DNA of 64,000 nucleotides, taken from the NCBI RefSeq assembly GCF_000802965.1, contig NZ_JSAK01000021.1, positions 33,730 to 97,729 on the forward strand, read 5' to 3'. The stretch is from Pseudomonas fluorescens (GTDB lineage Bacteria > Pseudomonadota > Gammaproteobacteria > Pseudomonadales > Pseudomonadaceae). How positions within the stretch are numbered: the first letter of the stretch is position 1; each line of letters opens with the position of its first letter. The notes under the pieces are model-generated. The model was given only the letters and a program-made list of their open reading frames with translations. It was not told the DNA's origin and made no database searches. A program made the translations under genes and the position numbers. Positions 17,621 to 26,502 of this stretch are shown here, one piece after another.

Positions 17621-18055
17621 GTGGAACACTCGCTCTTAGTTTGGTTGTTGCCGACTCTTGCCCTGGTTGTGGGTGTCGCCATTGGATTCCTGATCGCTCG
17701 CCTTGCGCCGAATGCCGCGCCTAGCAGCACGCAACGTCAGCTGGACGATATTCAGGAACGTTTCGACAGTTATCAGAACGAAGTGGTGACCCACTTCAAC
17801 AGCACAGCAACACTGGTCAAGAAACTGACTGCGAGCTATCAGGAAGTGCAGGATCATCTCGCCGAGGGTGCCAACCGCCTGGCTCTGGACGAGCAGACCC
17901 GCCAACGCCTGCTGGCCTCCCTGCACGCCGACGCGACGCAGGCTCCACGGGAACGCCTGACGCCGCCGCGCAATCAGGAACCGCCGCGCGACTACGCGCC
18001 AAAAGCCCCGAACGCTCCGGGCATGCTCGATGAGCATTATGGCTTGAAGAAGTAA
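17621..18055 (+). CDS. zapG: YhcB/DUF1043 family protein ZapG
   Basis: 144 aa inner-membrane protein with one N-terminal membrane helix (VWLLPTLALVVGVAIGFLIARL), then a coiled-coil (STQRQLDDIQERFDSYQNEVVTHFNSTATLVKKLTASYQEVQDHLAEGANRLA) and a disordered proline-rich tail. In E. coli YhcB/ZapG links envelope growth and division. GTG start with AGAGGAAGG upstream. It is divergent from the hydrolase-trpS unit. Confidence 0.88.
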   Translation: MEHSLLVWLLPTLALVVGVAIGFLIARLAPNAAPSSTQRQLDDIQERFDSYQNEVVTHFNSTATLVKKLTASYQEVQDHLAEGANRLALDEQTRQRLLASLHADATQAPRERLTPPRNQEPPRDYAPKAPNAPGMLDEHYGLKK

Positions 18056-18060
18056 AAGCC

Positions 18061-18152
18061 CCTGTAGGAGCTGTCGAGTGCAACGAGGCTGCGATCTTTT
18101 GATTTTTAGAAGCTCAAGAACAAAAGATCGCAGCCTGCGGCAGCTCCTATAG
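18061..18152. repeat. REP palindrome, GTAGGAGCTG...GCTGCGATCTTTTG family
   Basis: CCTGTAGGAGCTGTCGAGTGCAACGAGGCTGCGATCTTTTGAT and its inverted copy ATCGCAGCCTGCGGCAGCTCCTATAGG. Left arm degenerate. It lies just upstream of a terminator. Confidence 0.78.
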
Positions 18153-18175
18153 GAAACGCGAGCATGTCCCGACAC

Positions 18176-18217
18176 AAAAAAACCGCCCGATCTGTGAAGA
18201 TCGGGCGGTTTTTTTAC
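18176..18217. terminator. Bidirectional intrinsic terminator
   Basis: AAACCGCCCGATC / GATCGGGCGGTTT stem with a short TGTGAA loop, A-run left and T-run right. It serves both zapG and the convergent OmpA-type lipoprotein gene. Confidence 0.9.
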
Positions 18218-18250
18218 GGCTGAAGCTTATGGGTACTGCTTAACCGAACC

Positions 18251-18955
18251 TTACTGCTGAGCACCGTACTGCTGACCAGGAATCGCCTTGAGGTTGACCT
18301 CGACGCGGCGGTTCTGCGCGCGGCCATTGACGTCACCGTTGCTGGCAACCGGGTTATCCGGCCCGGCGCCACGGGCGCTCAGGTTGGTGCCGCTCACACC
18401 TTGCGAGGTCAGGTAGGTCGCCACGCTCTGGGCGCGACGCTGCGACAGGTCCATGTTGTGCTGGCGGGCGCCGGTGCTGTCGGTGTAGCCGACGATTTCG
18501 ATCTGGTTCTGGTTGAACTCTTTCAACGAACCGGCCAGGTTGTTCAGCGGCTGGTAAAAGCTTGGAGCGATATTCGCCGAGTCGGTAGCGAACGTGATGT
18601 TACCCGGCATGATCAGCTTGATCTGATCGCCTTGGCGTTGAACTTCAACACCAGTGTTGGCCATGCTGGCGCGCAGTTTCTTTTCTTGCTGGTCAGCGTA
18701 GTAGCCGTAACCGGCAGCGGAAGCACCGACGACGGCAGCACCAATCAACGCCCCCTTGCCACGGTTATCGTGGTTGATGGCCGCACCGGCCAAAGCACCG
18801 GCGAGAGCGCCGAGGCCACCGTATTTGGCAGTTTTGCTCATACCTTGGGAGCCGCCATCAGCTTGACCCTGGTTGTCGTAAGGGTTAGGCGAGGCGCAGC
18901 CAGACAGCAAGGCCACAGCGGTAGCGACAATAATCAAACGACGCGTGGTGAACAT
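18251..18955 (-). CDS. OmpA-family lipoprotein with glycine-zipper segment
   Basis: 234 aa. Signal peptide and lipobox ALLSGC with lipidated C20. A glycine-rich zipper (GGLGALAGALAGAAINHDNRGKGALIGAAVVGASAAGYGYY) follows, then an OmpA-like peptidoglycan-binding domain from about residue 105 (FATDSANIAPSFYQPLNNLAGSL, VGYTDSTGARQHNMDLSQRRAQSV, GAGPDNPVASNGDVNGRAQNRRVE). The organisation matches YiaD-type outer-membrane lipoproteins that tether the envelope to peptidoglycan. Monocistronic by position. Confidence 0.88.
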   Translation of the reverse strand: MFTTRRLIIVATAVALLSGCASPNPYDNQGQADGGSQGMSKTAKYGGLGALAGALAGAAINHDNRGKGALIGAAVVGASAAGYGYYADQQEKKLRASMANTGVEVQRQGDQIKLIMPGNITFATDSANIAPSFYQPLNNLAGSLKEFNQNQIEIVGYTDSTGARQHNMDLSQRRAQSVATYLTSQGVSGTNLSARGAGPDNPVASNGDVNGRAQNRRVEVNLKAIPGQQYGAQQ

Positions 18956-19058
18956 GAAGAGCTCCTACTTTTTGCATTCTATGGTGCAAGGGACTTAAGC
19001 ATTGGCCCTTTGCGGGCGTTGGATCGCTTTGCAGGTCAAAAATTCCGCCCGTTACAAA

Positions 19059-19700
19059 TCAGGCGCGAACAAACGGATTCTCACGCATTTCATCGCCAAG
19101 ACGGGTGTCTGGACCGTGGCCGGTCACCACGGTCGCCTCCTCGTCGAGCGTGTATAAGCGCTGCTTGATCGAGCGCACGATGGTGGCCTGATCCCCACCC
19201 CACAAATCCGTACGCCCTACCCCACGTTTGAACAGCGTGTCACCGGCAATCAGCAGCTTGGCGTCGGAAAACCAGAAGCTCATGGAGCCCGGTGTGTGAC
19301 CCGGCGTGTGCAATGCCACGCCGCAACCGCACGCCAACTCTTCATCGTCCGCCAGCCAGCGGTCCGGCGAGGGCACCGGCGTATAGGGCACACCGAACAT
19401 CTGGCACTGCATTTCCAGATTGTCCCAGAGGAATTGATCTTCCTTGTGCAAGTGCAGGGTCGCGCCGGTTTTCTCTTTCAGTTGGCCGGAGGCGAGGAAA
19501 TGATCGAGGTGCGCATGGGTATGGATGATGCTGACCACTTTCAGGCCGAGGGCATCGAGCCGAGCGAGGATCAGTTCGTGATTACCACCCGGATCGACAA
19601 CGATGGCCTTTTTCGTTACCGGATCGCCGATGATCGTGCAGTTGCACTGCAACGGGCCGACGGGGAAGGTTTCGCGGATAAGGGCGGGTTGCTGAGACAT
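19059..19700 (-). CDS. MBL-fold metallo-hydrolase (glyoxalase II-like)
   Basis: 214 aa. The ATG at 19700 starts MSQQPALIRETFPVGPLQCNC, a usual start for this family. The metal-binding signature THAHLDH is at 61-67, with further ligands in LHTPGHTPGSMSFW and in ATVVTGHGPDT near the C-terminus. It resembles YcbL-type glyoxalase II-like enzymes, which cleave S-lactoylglutathione in vitro. It lies 88 bp downstream of the MalT-type regulator on the same strand. Confidence 0.85.
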   Translation of the reverse strand: MSQQPALIRETFPVGPLQCNCTIIGDPVTKKAIVVDPGGNHELILARLDALGLKVVSIIHTHAHLDHFLASGQLKEKTGATLHLHKEDQFLWDNLEMQCQMFGVPYTPVPSPDRWLADDEELACGCGVALHTPGHTPGSMSFWFSDAKLLIAGDTLFKRGVGRTDLWGGDQATIVRSIKQRLYTLDEEATVVTGHGPDTRLGDEMRENPFVRA

Positions 19701-19788
19701 CGGTGGGTGCTCGATAAACAGGGATGGGCAATGTTCGCACAAATCGGCACCCGACTATTTATCGCAATCTGTAACTTAAATTTCACCC

Positions 19789-22527
19789 CTAGCCCAACAC
19801 CCCCAACTCTTTGGCCCGCGCCACCGCCTGCGTACGCCGCTCGACCCCAAGCTTGCTGTTGATGTGGCTGGCATGGGTTTTAACCGTGTGCAGCGAAATA
19901 AACAGCTGATCGCTGATTTCCTGATTCGAGCAACCTTGGGCGATAAGGCGCAGGACGGCCAATTCCCGGGTGCTGAGTTGTTCGGTCGCCGCAGCCGGTT
20001 CCATCGCCTGGCGCGCCGCCACGGTCGGAAGTTTTTCTGCGAGATCTTGGGATACGGTGCTCGCTGCACAGATTTGAAGTTGCCCACGCAACCAGTCCGG
20101 ATGCTCGGTCAACAAGCCGTCAAACGGTTGCAATACGCCGCCGGCGGCGGCATCCAGTGCCAGAGCCAGCGCCTTGCGCGCCTCGGGTTCACGACCGCTG
20201 CCCAGTAACAGCGAGACTTTTTGCGTGAGCGCCATCGCACTGAGCAATTGCCGGCCACTTTTCTGACCCTGTTCGAGCAGCGCATTCAGACGCCCTTCGG
20301 CCAGCATCGGTTGCGCCTGAATAACCTCCAGCAACGCTTGTTGCAATTCGATATGCAGCGGCAATTGCGGGTGGAATTCCGGAGGCGCTGCCGGGTGTTC
20401 GCCGTTATACGTCTGACCTAATCGTGTCAGCCAGGCTTCCGCCAGGTCCGTACGCCCCTGGGCCAACCAGAGCTCGCATTTGACCAGGGTGATCATGGCC
20501 AGATAGTAGATCGGCGGCACGTCCCAGATGTGCATCAGCCGTTCGGCTTCGGCGAGCTCGGCGAAGGCCTTGGCGAATTCGCCGCTGCTGCCTTCCAGCC
20601 GTGCGATCACGCAATGGCCGATTAGCACGCTGATGTCACGACAGGCACGCGCTTCGCTCAATCCAGCCTGCAAACGCACTCTCGCCGCTTGAGGCTGCAA
20701 ACGCAGCGCCAGCAAAAACCCTTCGTACAAGGTGAGGCGGGCGCGCACCGCATAGAGCCTTTGCGGGGATAACCCGTGCAAGCGTTGCAGTCCCTGTCGG
20801 ACTTCATCCAGCGAACGAAGGATTTCCCCACGGGCTTGCAACACGCGCGCGCGGTCATAATGGGCCAGCGCTTCGAACAACGGGTTGCCGACCCGTTGCG
20901 CCAACTCCAGGGAATCACGGTTCAACCCGCGCGCACGCCACAAATCGCCATCGGCAATGGCCAGGTTGGACAGGGTCGAGAGGCACATCAATCGCTGGCC
21001 GTAACGCTTGCACGGAAGGCTATCCAGCGCTTCGGTGCAATAGCGCAACGTGAGTTCGCGGTTGCCACGCCCGCGAGCGATGATCCCGCTCAAGGCCAGC
21101 CACTGCGCCAGCATCGACTTCTGCGCAGTGGCCGACGGGGCCGGCAGGAAGCGACTCAAATGGCTGGCCAGCTCCTCGGCGGCATCCAGTTGGCAGGCCA
21201 GTCCCAACGCCCAGCTGTAGAGCACGATCAACCGTGGTGTGCTGATCAGCAAGCTGTCGGGCAAGTCCATTTTCCAACGCAGCAACATGCCGACGTTTTG
21301 TTCGGCCAGCAGTTGTTCTTCGGAAAGGTTTTGCACCAGGTTCGCCGCGACGTCCAGATGCCCGGCACGCAACGCCTGCTCTACCGCTTCATCGAGCAAC
21401 CCTTGGGCGTTGAACCAGCGACAGGCGCGCAGGTGCAGGCTGGCAGCCGGCACCATTGTCTGAGCGGTCGGTCGAGTGCGCAAAAGATCGGAAAACAAAT
21501 GGTGATAGCGATACCAGTGGCCATGTTCGTCCAGCGGCACCAGGAACACTTGGTGAGCCAACAGGAAACGCAGAATCTCGGCGCTGTCATGGGCGTCGCG
21601 AACGGCGTCGCACAATTCGCTGCAAAAACGCTCCTGGGGTGCGGTGTCGTAGAGAAACGATTGCACCTCGGCGGGCAGACAATCGATCACCTCTTCAAGC
21701 AGGTAATCACGAATCAAACCTTCCCCGCCGTGAAGTGCCTGCGGTAACTCGCCGTGGTTGCCCGCCTCCGACGCCGCCAGTAACCAGAAGCGCAGCCCGG
21801 CGACCCAACCTTCGCTACGCTGGATCAGGCTTTCCAGTGCTTCACCGCGCAACGAACTGCTGTGCCGGTCGAGCAGGCTCAACGCTTCATCGTGGGTCAG
21901 GCGCAAGTCCTGCTCGTGAAGCTCCAGCAATTGTCGCGACAGCCGTAGCCGCGCCAGATGCCAGTCCGGACGCTGTCGACTGGTGACCATCACCAGCAAG
22001 CCATCGGGAAGGTGATTGAGGAAAAATTGCAGACAGCGATCGAGAACCGGCCCTTGGGCCAGATGATAATCATCGAGTACGAGTAACAGTGGTGTCGCCG
22101 TCGACAGGTGTACGGCCAACTCGTCGAGCAAACCATCGAGCCATTCTTCGAAGGCAAATGGCTGATGCCGCTGGCGCATTTTCAGCAAGCCGAGGGACTG
22201 CCTGCCCAGTTGCGGAAAAAAGTCCTGAAGGCCTTCAAGTAACCGCTCGAGGAATCGGCCGGGGTCACTGTCTCGTGGACTCAACCCCAGCCAAAGACTT
22301 TGCCAATGCGCCGGTAGTGACTGGCAAAATTCCACTGCCAACGAACTCTTGCCGAAGCCCGCCGGTGCACTGACCAACAACAGCCTGCCACCGAGCCCCG
22401 CACTCAAGCGCTCGCACAAACGCGGCCGCAGCACATGGCCGTCGGGCAATGGCGGTCGGAAAAAGCGCTCGTCCAGCGCCGCGACAGCAACGCTTGCAGG
22501 ACCTGGTAACGGGGACAGATCAGTCAT
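19789..22527 (-). CDS. MalT-type LuxR-family ATP-dependent transcriptional activator
   Basis: 912 aa, the size of MalT-like STAND regulators. The Walker A motif LVSAPAGFGKSSLAVEF lies near residue 55, Walker B-like LLLVLDDYHLAQG near 150, a long TPR-like helical sensor region occupies about 350-830, and a C-terminal LuxR HTH (LSTRELAVLRLIAQGCSNQEISDQLFISLHTVKTHASHIN) ends the protein. It is next to the DUF1329/DUF1302 genes and an acyl-CoA ligase gene, an order I recall around PA3921-PA3924. This suggests it controls that unit in response to a lipid-type or other effector. Confidence 0.9.
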   Translation of the reverse strand: MTDLSPLPGPASVAVAALDERFFRPPLPDGHVLRPRLCERLSAGLGGRLLLVSAPAGFGKSSLAVEFCQSLPAHWQSLWLGLSPRDSDPGRFLERLLEGLQDFFPQLGRQSLGLLKMRQRHQPFAFEEWLDGLLDELAVHLSTATPLLLVLDDYHLAQGPVLDRCLQFFLNHLPDGLLVMVTSRQRPDWHLARLRLSRQLLELHEQDLRLTHDEALSLLDRHSSSLRGEALESLIQRSEGWVAGLRFWLLAASEAGNHGELPQALHGGEGLIRDYLLEEVIDCLPAEVQSFLYDTAPQERFCSELCDAVRDAHDSAEILRFLLAHQVFLVPLDEHGHWYRYHHLFSDLLRTRPTAQTMVPAASLHLRACRWFNAQGLLDEAVEQALRAGHLDVAANLVQNLSEEQLLAEQNVGMLLRWKMDLPDSLLISTPRLIVLYSWALGLACQLDAAEELASHLSRFLPAPSATAQKSMLAQWLALSGIIARGRGNRELTLRYCTEALDSLPCKRYGQRLMCLSTLSNLAIADGDLWRARGLNRDSLELAQRVGNPLFEALAHYDRARVLQARGEILRSLDEVRQGLQRLHGLSPQRLYAVRARLTLYEGFLLALRLQPQAARVRLQAGLSEARACRDISVLIGHCVIARLEGSSGEFAKAFAELAEAERLMHIWDVPPIYYLAMITLVKCELWLAQGRTDLAEAWLTRLGQTYNGEHPAAPPEFHPQLPLHIELQQALLEVIQAQPMLAEGRLNALLEQGQKSGRQLLSAMALTQKVSLLLGSGREPEARKALALALDAAAGGVLQPFDGLLTEHPDWLRGQLQICAASTVSQDLAEKLPTVAARQAMEPAAATEQLSTRELAVLRLIAQGCSNQEISDQLFISLHTVKTHASHINSKLGVERRTQAVARAKELGVLG

Positions 22528-22665
22528 GGCCGGCTCTTGTTTGAATTGCGGGTGGCGGCGTTGCAGATGTCCGCAGACTAGCGGTAAACGGCGAGGGAAT
22601 GAAGGTTATTGCTACAAATGGCTACAAAAAGTCTACGAACAAAAAGATCACAGCCTCCGCAATAC

Positions 22666-22761
22666 CTGTAGGAGCCGGCTTGCTGGCGATGGATGCGCCG
22701 CGTTTAACCAGACCACACGCGTTATCGTTAACGACCATCGCCAGCAAACCGGCTCCTACAG
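22666..22761. repeat. REP palindrome, GTAGGAGCCGGCTTGCTGGCGAT family
   Basis: CTGTAGGAGCCGGCTTGCTGGCGATGG with the inverted CCATCGCCAGCAAACCGGCTCCTACAG. With the adjacent terminator it accounts for most of the 307-bp gap between the regulator and the DUF1329 gene. Confidence 0.82.
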
Positions 22762-22773
22762 CGTGTAAAACGC

Positions 22774-22808
22774 AAAAAAAACGCCCCGAACCAGTCGGGG
22801 CGTTTTAG
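22774..22808 (-). terminator. Intrinsic terminator of the DUF1302-DUF1329 operon
   Basis: Stem ACGCCCCGA (22781-22789) / TCGGGGCGT (22795-22803) with a run of eight A on the left, which is the U-tract for minus-strand transcription. Confidence 0.88.
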
Positions 22809-22834
22809 AGGATGCGGCCTCAGCTCAGTAAGCG

Positions 22835-24199
22835 TTAGCGAACGCCCTCCTGACGCAATGCTGCCGGGGTGAAGTCGCTGGTGGTGGCAGTGAAGCCGAA
22901 GTCATACGCCGACTTCTCTTCGTTCTTCATCCCCAGCGCCAGGTAACGACCCGACTGCAAGTCGTACAAGGCTTCGAGGGCGTACCACGGCACTTGCTTG
23001 TCGTAGTAGTTCTCGGCATGCGCCTCGGCAACGCGCCACAGCTGGTTGCGACCGTCGTAATGGTCGATTACCGCTGCTTGCCAGGTGTCTTCATCGATGT
23101 AGAAATCACGCTTGGCGTAGATATGGCGCTGACCTTCCTTCAGGGTTGCAACCACATGCCAGACGCGACGCAGCTCGTAACGAGCCAGGTCCTGGTTGAT
23201 GTGACCGGCCTTGATGATGTCGGTGTACTTGAGGTTCGGATCGTCGAGCTTGTAGGCGTCGGAGGCGATGTACATCTCCTTCTTGCCTTCGAGTTTCCAG
23301 TCGTAGCGATCCGGTGCACCGTTGTACATGTCCAGGTTGTCGGAGGTACGCAGGCCATCGGCGGCGGTACCCGGCCCGTCATAGGACACTTGTGGTGCAC
23401 GACGCACACGACGCTGACCGGCGTTGTAGACCCACGCCGAACGCGGCTCTTTCACCTGGTCGAGGGTTTCGTGCACCAACAGCACACCACCGGCCAGACG
23501 CGCCGGCGCGGTCACTTTCTGCTTGAAGTAGAACAGGATGTTGCCCGGGTTCGCCGGATCGTAATCCTTCATCTTGTCGCGGAACACGAACTGGTCCTGG
23601 AAGTAAACCAGGCTGAACGAGCCGTTCGGCTGCGGCGTGGCCTGGGTTACCAGGCGGGTCACGCTGCCACCGCGATAGCGGGTGATGTGGTTCCAGATAA
23701 CTTCAACGCCGCTTTTCGGAATCGGGAACGGCACGGCGGTTTCGAAGTTTTCCAGGCCGTTACCGCCGGACACCAGGTTGGTGTTGGTGGCGTTCTTTTT
23801 GATAGCGGCAAACACGTCATCCGGCACGGTAGCGCCGCGATGGGACGGGTAAACCGGCATCTTGAAGGTTTCCGGGTAACGCTTGAACATCGCGTACTGG
23901 CCCGGGGCGAGTTTGTTCTTGTACTGATCGACGTTCTGCGCCGTGATGGTGAACAGCGGTTTTTCGCTGGCGTATGGATTGGACAGGAAACCCTTGCTGT
24001 CAACGGTACCGGCGTTCTTCGGCAATGGCTTCCAGGCCGGGATCGAACCGTCGGCGTTACCCGCCATTTCGGCGCCCATCGGTGTCAGGCTCTTGCCCAG
24101 TTTGTCCGCTTCGGCCGCAGGAACCGCTGCCATGACGCTGGTCGCCAGCAGCGACAACCCCAGGACACCGGCGTGGAACAGACTCTTTGTTATTTTCAT
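22835..24199 (-). CDS. DUF1329 family (LolA-like) envelope protein
   Basis: 454 aa with a Sec signal peptide (MKITKSLFHAGVLGLSLLATSVMAAVPAAEADK). The mature part has the DUF1329 hallmarks: LTPMGAEMAGNADGSIPAWK near the N-terminus, PSHRGATVPDDVFAAIKKNAT, VNYDGPGTAADGLRTSDNLDMYNGAPDRYDWKLEGKKEMY-like motifs and a C-terminal Tyr-rich region. The DUF1329 fold is related to LolA/outer-membrane lipoprotein sorting proteins. It follows the DUF1302 gene by 28 bp, and such pairs are usually co-expressed. Function is not established. Confidence 0.88.
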   Translation of the reverse strand: MKITKSLFHAGVLGLSLLATSVMAAVPAAEADKLGKSLTPMGAEMAGNADGSIPAWKPLPKNAGTVDSKGFLSNPYASEKPLFTITAQNVDQYKNKLAPGQYAMFKRYPETFKMPVYPSHRGATVPDDVFAAIKKNATNTNLVSGGNGLENFETAVPFPIPKSGVEVIWNHITRYRGGSVTRLVTQATPQPNGSFSLVYFQDQFVFRDKMKDYDPANPGNILFYFKQKVTAPARLAGGVLLVHETLDQVKEPRSAWVYNAGQRRVRRAPQVSYDGPGTAADGLRTSDNLDMYNGAPDRYDWKLEGKKEMYIASDAYKLDDPNLKYTDIIKAGHINQDLARYELRRVWHVVATLKEGQRHIYAKRDFYIDEDTWQAAVIDHYDGRNQLWRVAEAHAENYYDKQVPWYALEALYDLQSGRYLALGMKNEEKSAYDFGFTATTSDFTPAALRQEGVR

Positions 24200-24227
24200 G
24201 TGTGTGATCGTCCTGAAAATACAGTGC

Positions 24228-26165
24228 TTAGAAGTTCACGCCGAAGCTGAGCGCAACGAAGTCGCGGTCATCCACGGTGGTGTACTTGCCGTCGAAGAAG
24301 TTGGTGTACGCCAGGCTTGCGGTGTAAGTGTTCTGGTACTCGGCGTCGACACCCAGGCTGACCGCTTTGCGACCTTCCTCGAAGTTGCCGCCAGGACCAG
24401 GCGAGTAACCTTCCACGTCATGGGACCAAGCCACGTTCGGCTTGAGGTTCACACCGGCGAATACGTCGTTGTATTCCCAGATGGCGCGACCGCGGTAGCC
24501 CCAGGAGTTTGCGGTGGTGAAACCGTCGTTTTCGCAGTAACGGCTTACGTTGTTTTGCGCGCCGCCCGCCAGGGTGGAGGTGTTCAACGCCACACACTGG
24601 TTGTTCGGCAATGGGCCAGGGCCGTAGCTCGGGTCACGGCCATAACGCGCCTTGGAACTGTTTTCCAGGCCGCCGACGTGGGTCCAGCCAACCTCGCCCA
24701 CCAGGGTCAGACGCTCGGCGCCCATCACTTGGTCGAAGAAGTGAGTCAAAGTGGTCTGGAGCTGGGTGACTTCCTTGCGGCGATAGCCTTGCTGGTCTTG
24801 CCCAGGCGCACCCTGGAGCACGGAAACGCTTGGGTTCAGTGGCGTCAGGCCAGAGTAGAGGATATCGGTGGTGTTGAGCTGAACCGGAGCATTCGGCCGA
24901 TAGCTGAGTTCACCACTCCACGCAGTACCTGTAGGCAACGTGGTGGAGAAGCTCAGGCCATACAGGCGAATGTCTTCAGGGTATTCGACGTAGTAGCTGG
25001 AGTTACCCGCCACTACCAATGGCAGCAAGGTTGGAGCAAGGCCCGCCGCGACACCGACCGGAACGCCGGCACCGACCAATCCGCCCACCAGGCCAGCGCC
25101 ACTGTAGGCGCTCGCCGGTGCGCCGTGACCGCTGAAAATCGGCGCACGGCTGTGGTAGTTCATGAAGTAGGCACCGAACTCGGTGTCCAGCGGATCGAAC
25201 ATGTACTTGAACGACACACCAAACTGACCGCTGTCACGGGCATCGCGGTCCGGGCCGCGACGAACGATCACGCCTTCATCCGGGTTACCCCAGGTCACGC
25301 CGCGGGCGGCGAGGGTGTTGAGGGTCGCGTTGCGCAGTCCGGCCGGCAGACCCGCCGCCCCGAGTGCACCGTTGAGCCCGTTACGGGTGCGCAGTACCGC
25401 GAGGTTGTTGTCGCAGCCATCGGCGATGACGTCCGGTTGCGAGAAGAAGGTGCCGCAGTTGTCGGCGACGGTCTGGTCCCATTCAATCTGGTAGAACGCT
25501 TCGGTCGAAAGGTTCTCGGTCAGGCTCTGGGACACGTAGAACATGTTGACCGGGATCAGGCCTTCCTTGATCTCGGCGCCAGGACGACGGAACGCGGACA
25601 CGTCGATCGGGTTGATCGAGTTGATGCCGCCGCCGATGAAGGTACTTTCACCCCAGCTCACTACCTGCTTGCCCAGACGCACGGAGCCCGGCTGATCGGC
25701 AATGGCGTAGTTGTGGTAGACGAAGGCGTCGAGGATCTGACCACCGGAGGATTTGGCGCCTTCCTTGCGATTGTCGTCGCTGATGTCCTTGAACGGACGG
25801 CTTTCGTCCTTCAGTTCAAAGTCGTACCAGTATTTGCCTCGAACGAAAATGCCGGTGTCGCCGTACTTCAACTCGAGGTCATGGATGCCCTTGAAGATCT
25901 TCGAGAAGGTATCGCCGCTCTTGAAGTTCAGGTGACCGTCATCGGAGGTCTGGGACAGGCCGCGGCCGCCGTTGTTGACGCCGATGAGGTTCTTGTTGGC
26001 ACTTTCAGTAGACCAACTGGCACCGATCGACAGGGATGAGTCGAACTGACCTTCGATTTCACCAACGTTGAAACTGACGCCGAATGCTGGCCCGGCGAGC
26101 GTAGAGGCAAGACTGACGGCCAAAGGCAGTTTCGCCCGGCGCCAGAACTGGTTTACTGAAGTCAT
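24228..26165 (-). CDS. DUF1302 family outer-membrane protein
   Basis: 645 aa. The ATG at 26165 gives a signal peptide (RRAKLPLAVSLASTLAGPAFGVSF) and has GGAGAAG upstream; the frame continues 149 codons further but has no start context. The mature part is rich in alternating beta-strand-like segments and ends in ...DRDFVALSFGVNF, with the terminal Phe expected of beta-barrel outer-membrane proteins. The DUF1302 family is porin-like and is typically paired with DUF1329. It is probably involved in envelope transport or lipid-substrate handling, consistent with the neighbouring acyl-CoA ligase. Confidence 0.88.
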   Translation of the reverse strand: MTSVNQFWRRAKLPLAVSLASTLAGPAFGVSFNVGEIEGQFDSSLSIGASWSTESANKNLIGVNNGGRGLSQTSDDGHLNFKSGDTFSKIFKGIHDLELKYGDTGIFVRGKYWYDFELKDESRPFKDISDDNRKEGAKSSGGQILDAFVYHNYAIADQPGSVRLGKQVVSWGESTFIGGGINSINPIDVSAFRRPGAEIKEGLIPVNMFYVSQSLTENLSTEAFYQIEWDQTVADNCGTFFSQPDVIADGCDNNLAVLRTRNGLNGALGAAGLPAGLRNATLNTLAARGVTWGNPDEGVIVRRGPDRDARDSGQFGVSFKYMFDPLDTEFGAYFMNYHSRAPIFSGHGAPASAYSGAGLVGGLVGAGVPVGVAAGLAPTLLPLVVAGNSSYYVEYPEDIRLYGLSFSTTLPTGTAWSGELSYRPNAPVQLNTTDILYSGLTPLNPSVSVLQGAPGQDQQGYRRKEVTQLQTTLTHFFDQVMGAERLTLVGEVGWTHVGGLENSSKARYGRDPSYGPGPLPNNQCVALNTSTLAGGAQNNVSRYCENDGFTTANSWGYRGRAIWEYNDVFAGVNLKPNVAWSHDVEGYSPGPGGNFEEGRKAVSLGVDAEYQNTYTASLAYTNFFDGKYTTVDDRDFVALSFGVNF

Positions 26166-26502
26166 CGACGCTTCTCCATGTGCATTATTTTTATGGCAGT
26201 GAGCACTTCTAAAAACGTTGTGGATGACAGGGAGCCAAGGCTTCCCAAAATCATTCCAAAATTGCATCGCCCCGTTTTGTGCGTTTGCTCCGTTCTTAAA
26301 AATCCTTGAGCGGACTATAGCCAGCAGGTAGTAGTGCTTGATCCCTCTAAAGTGTGATTTGCAGCTGCCAGCCACTCTGGAACAGTCCTTTCGCCAGGCC
26401 GACAACCGTCGGCGCGACAAGGATGGCTGAAAATTCGGATTTGACAAGCCAAGCGCTTGCTTGGTGGGGCTGGCGTGCCTTTTTGGGCACGCCAGAAGGC
26501 AC
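26166..26502. other. 337-bp gap with a 10-bp perfect hairpin
   Basis: No gene is seen. Upstream control region of the DUF1302 operon. Near its right end CTGGCGTGCC (26470-26479) and GGCACGCCAG (26486-26495) form a perfect stem with a T-rich loop but no U-tract on the outside of either arm. It may be a weak terminator of the acyl-CoA ligase gene or an operator. Confidence 0.4.

Noticed and set aside
23943..26039. 698-codon open frame on the plus strand opposite the DUF1302 gene
   Set aside because: It is the shadow of a GC-rich coding strand: composition rich in R, G, V, H with no domain, no start context, and fully opposite two well-supported genes.
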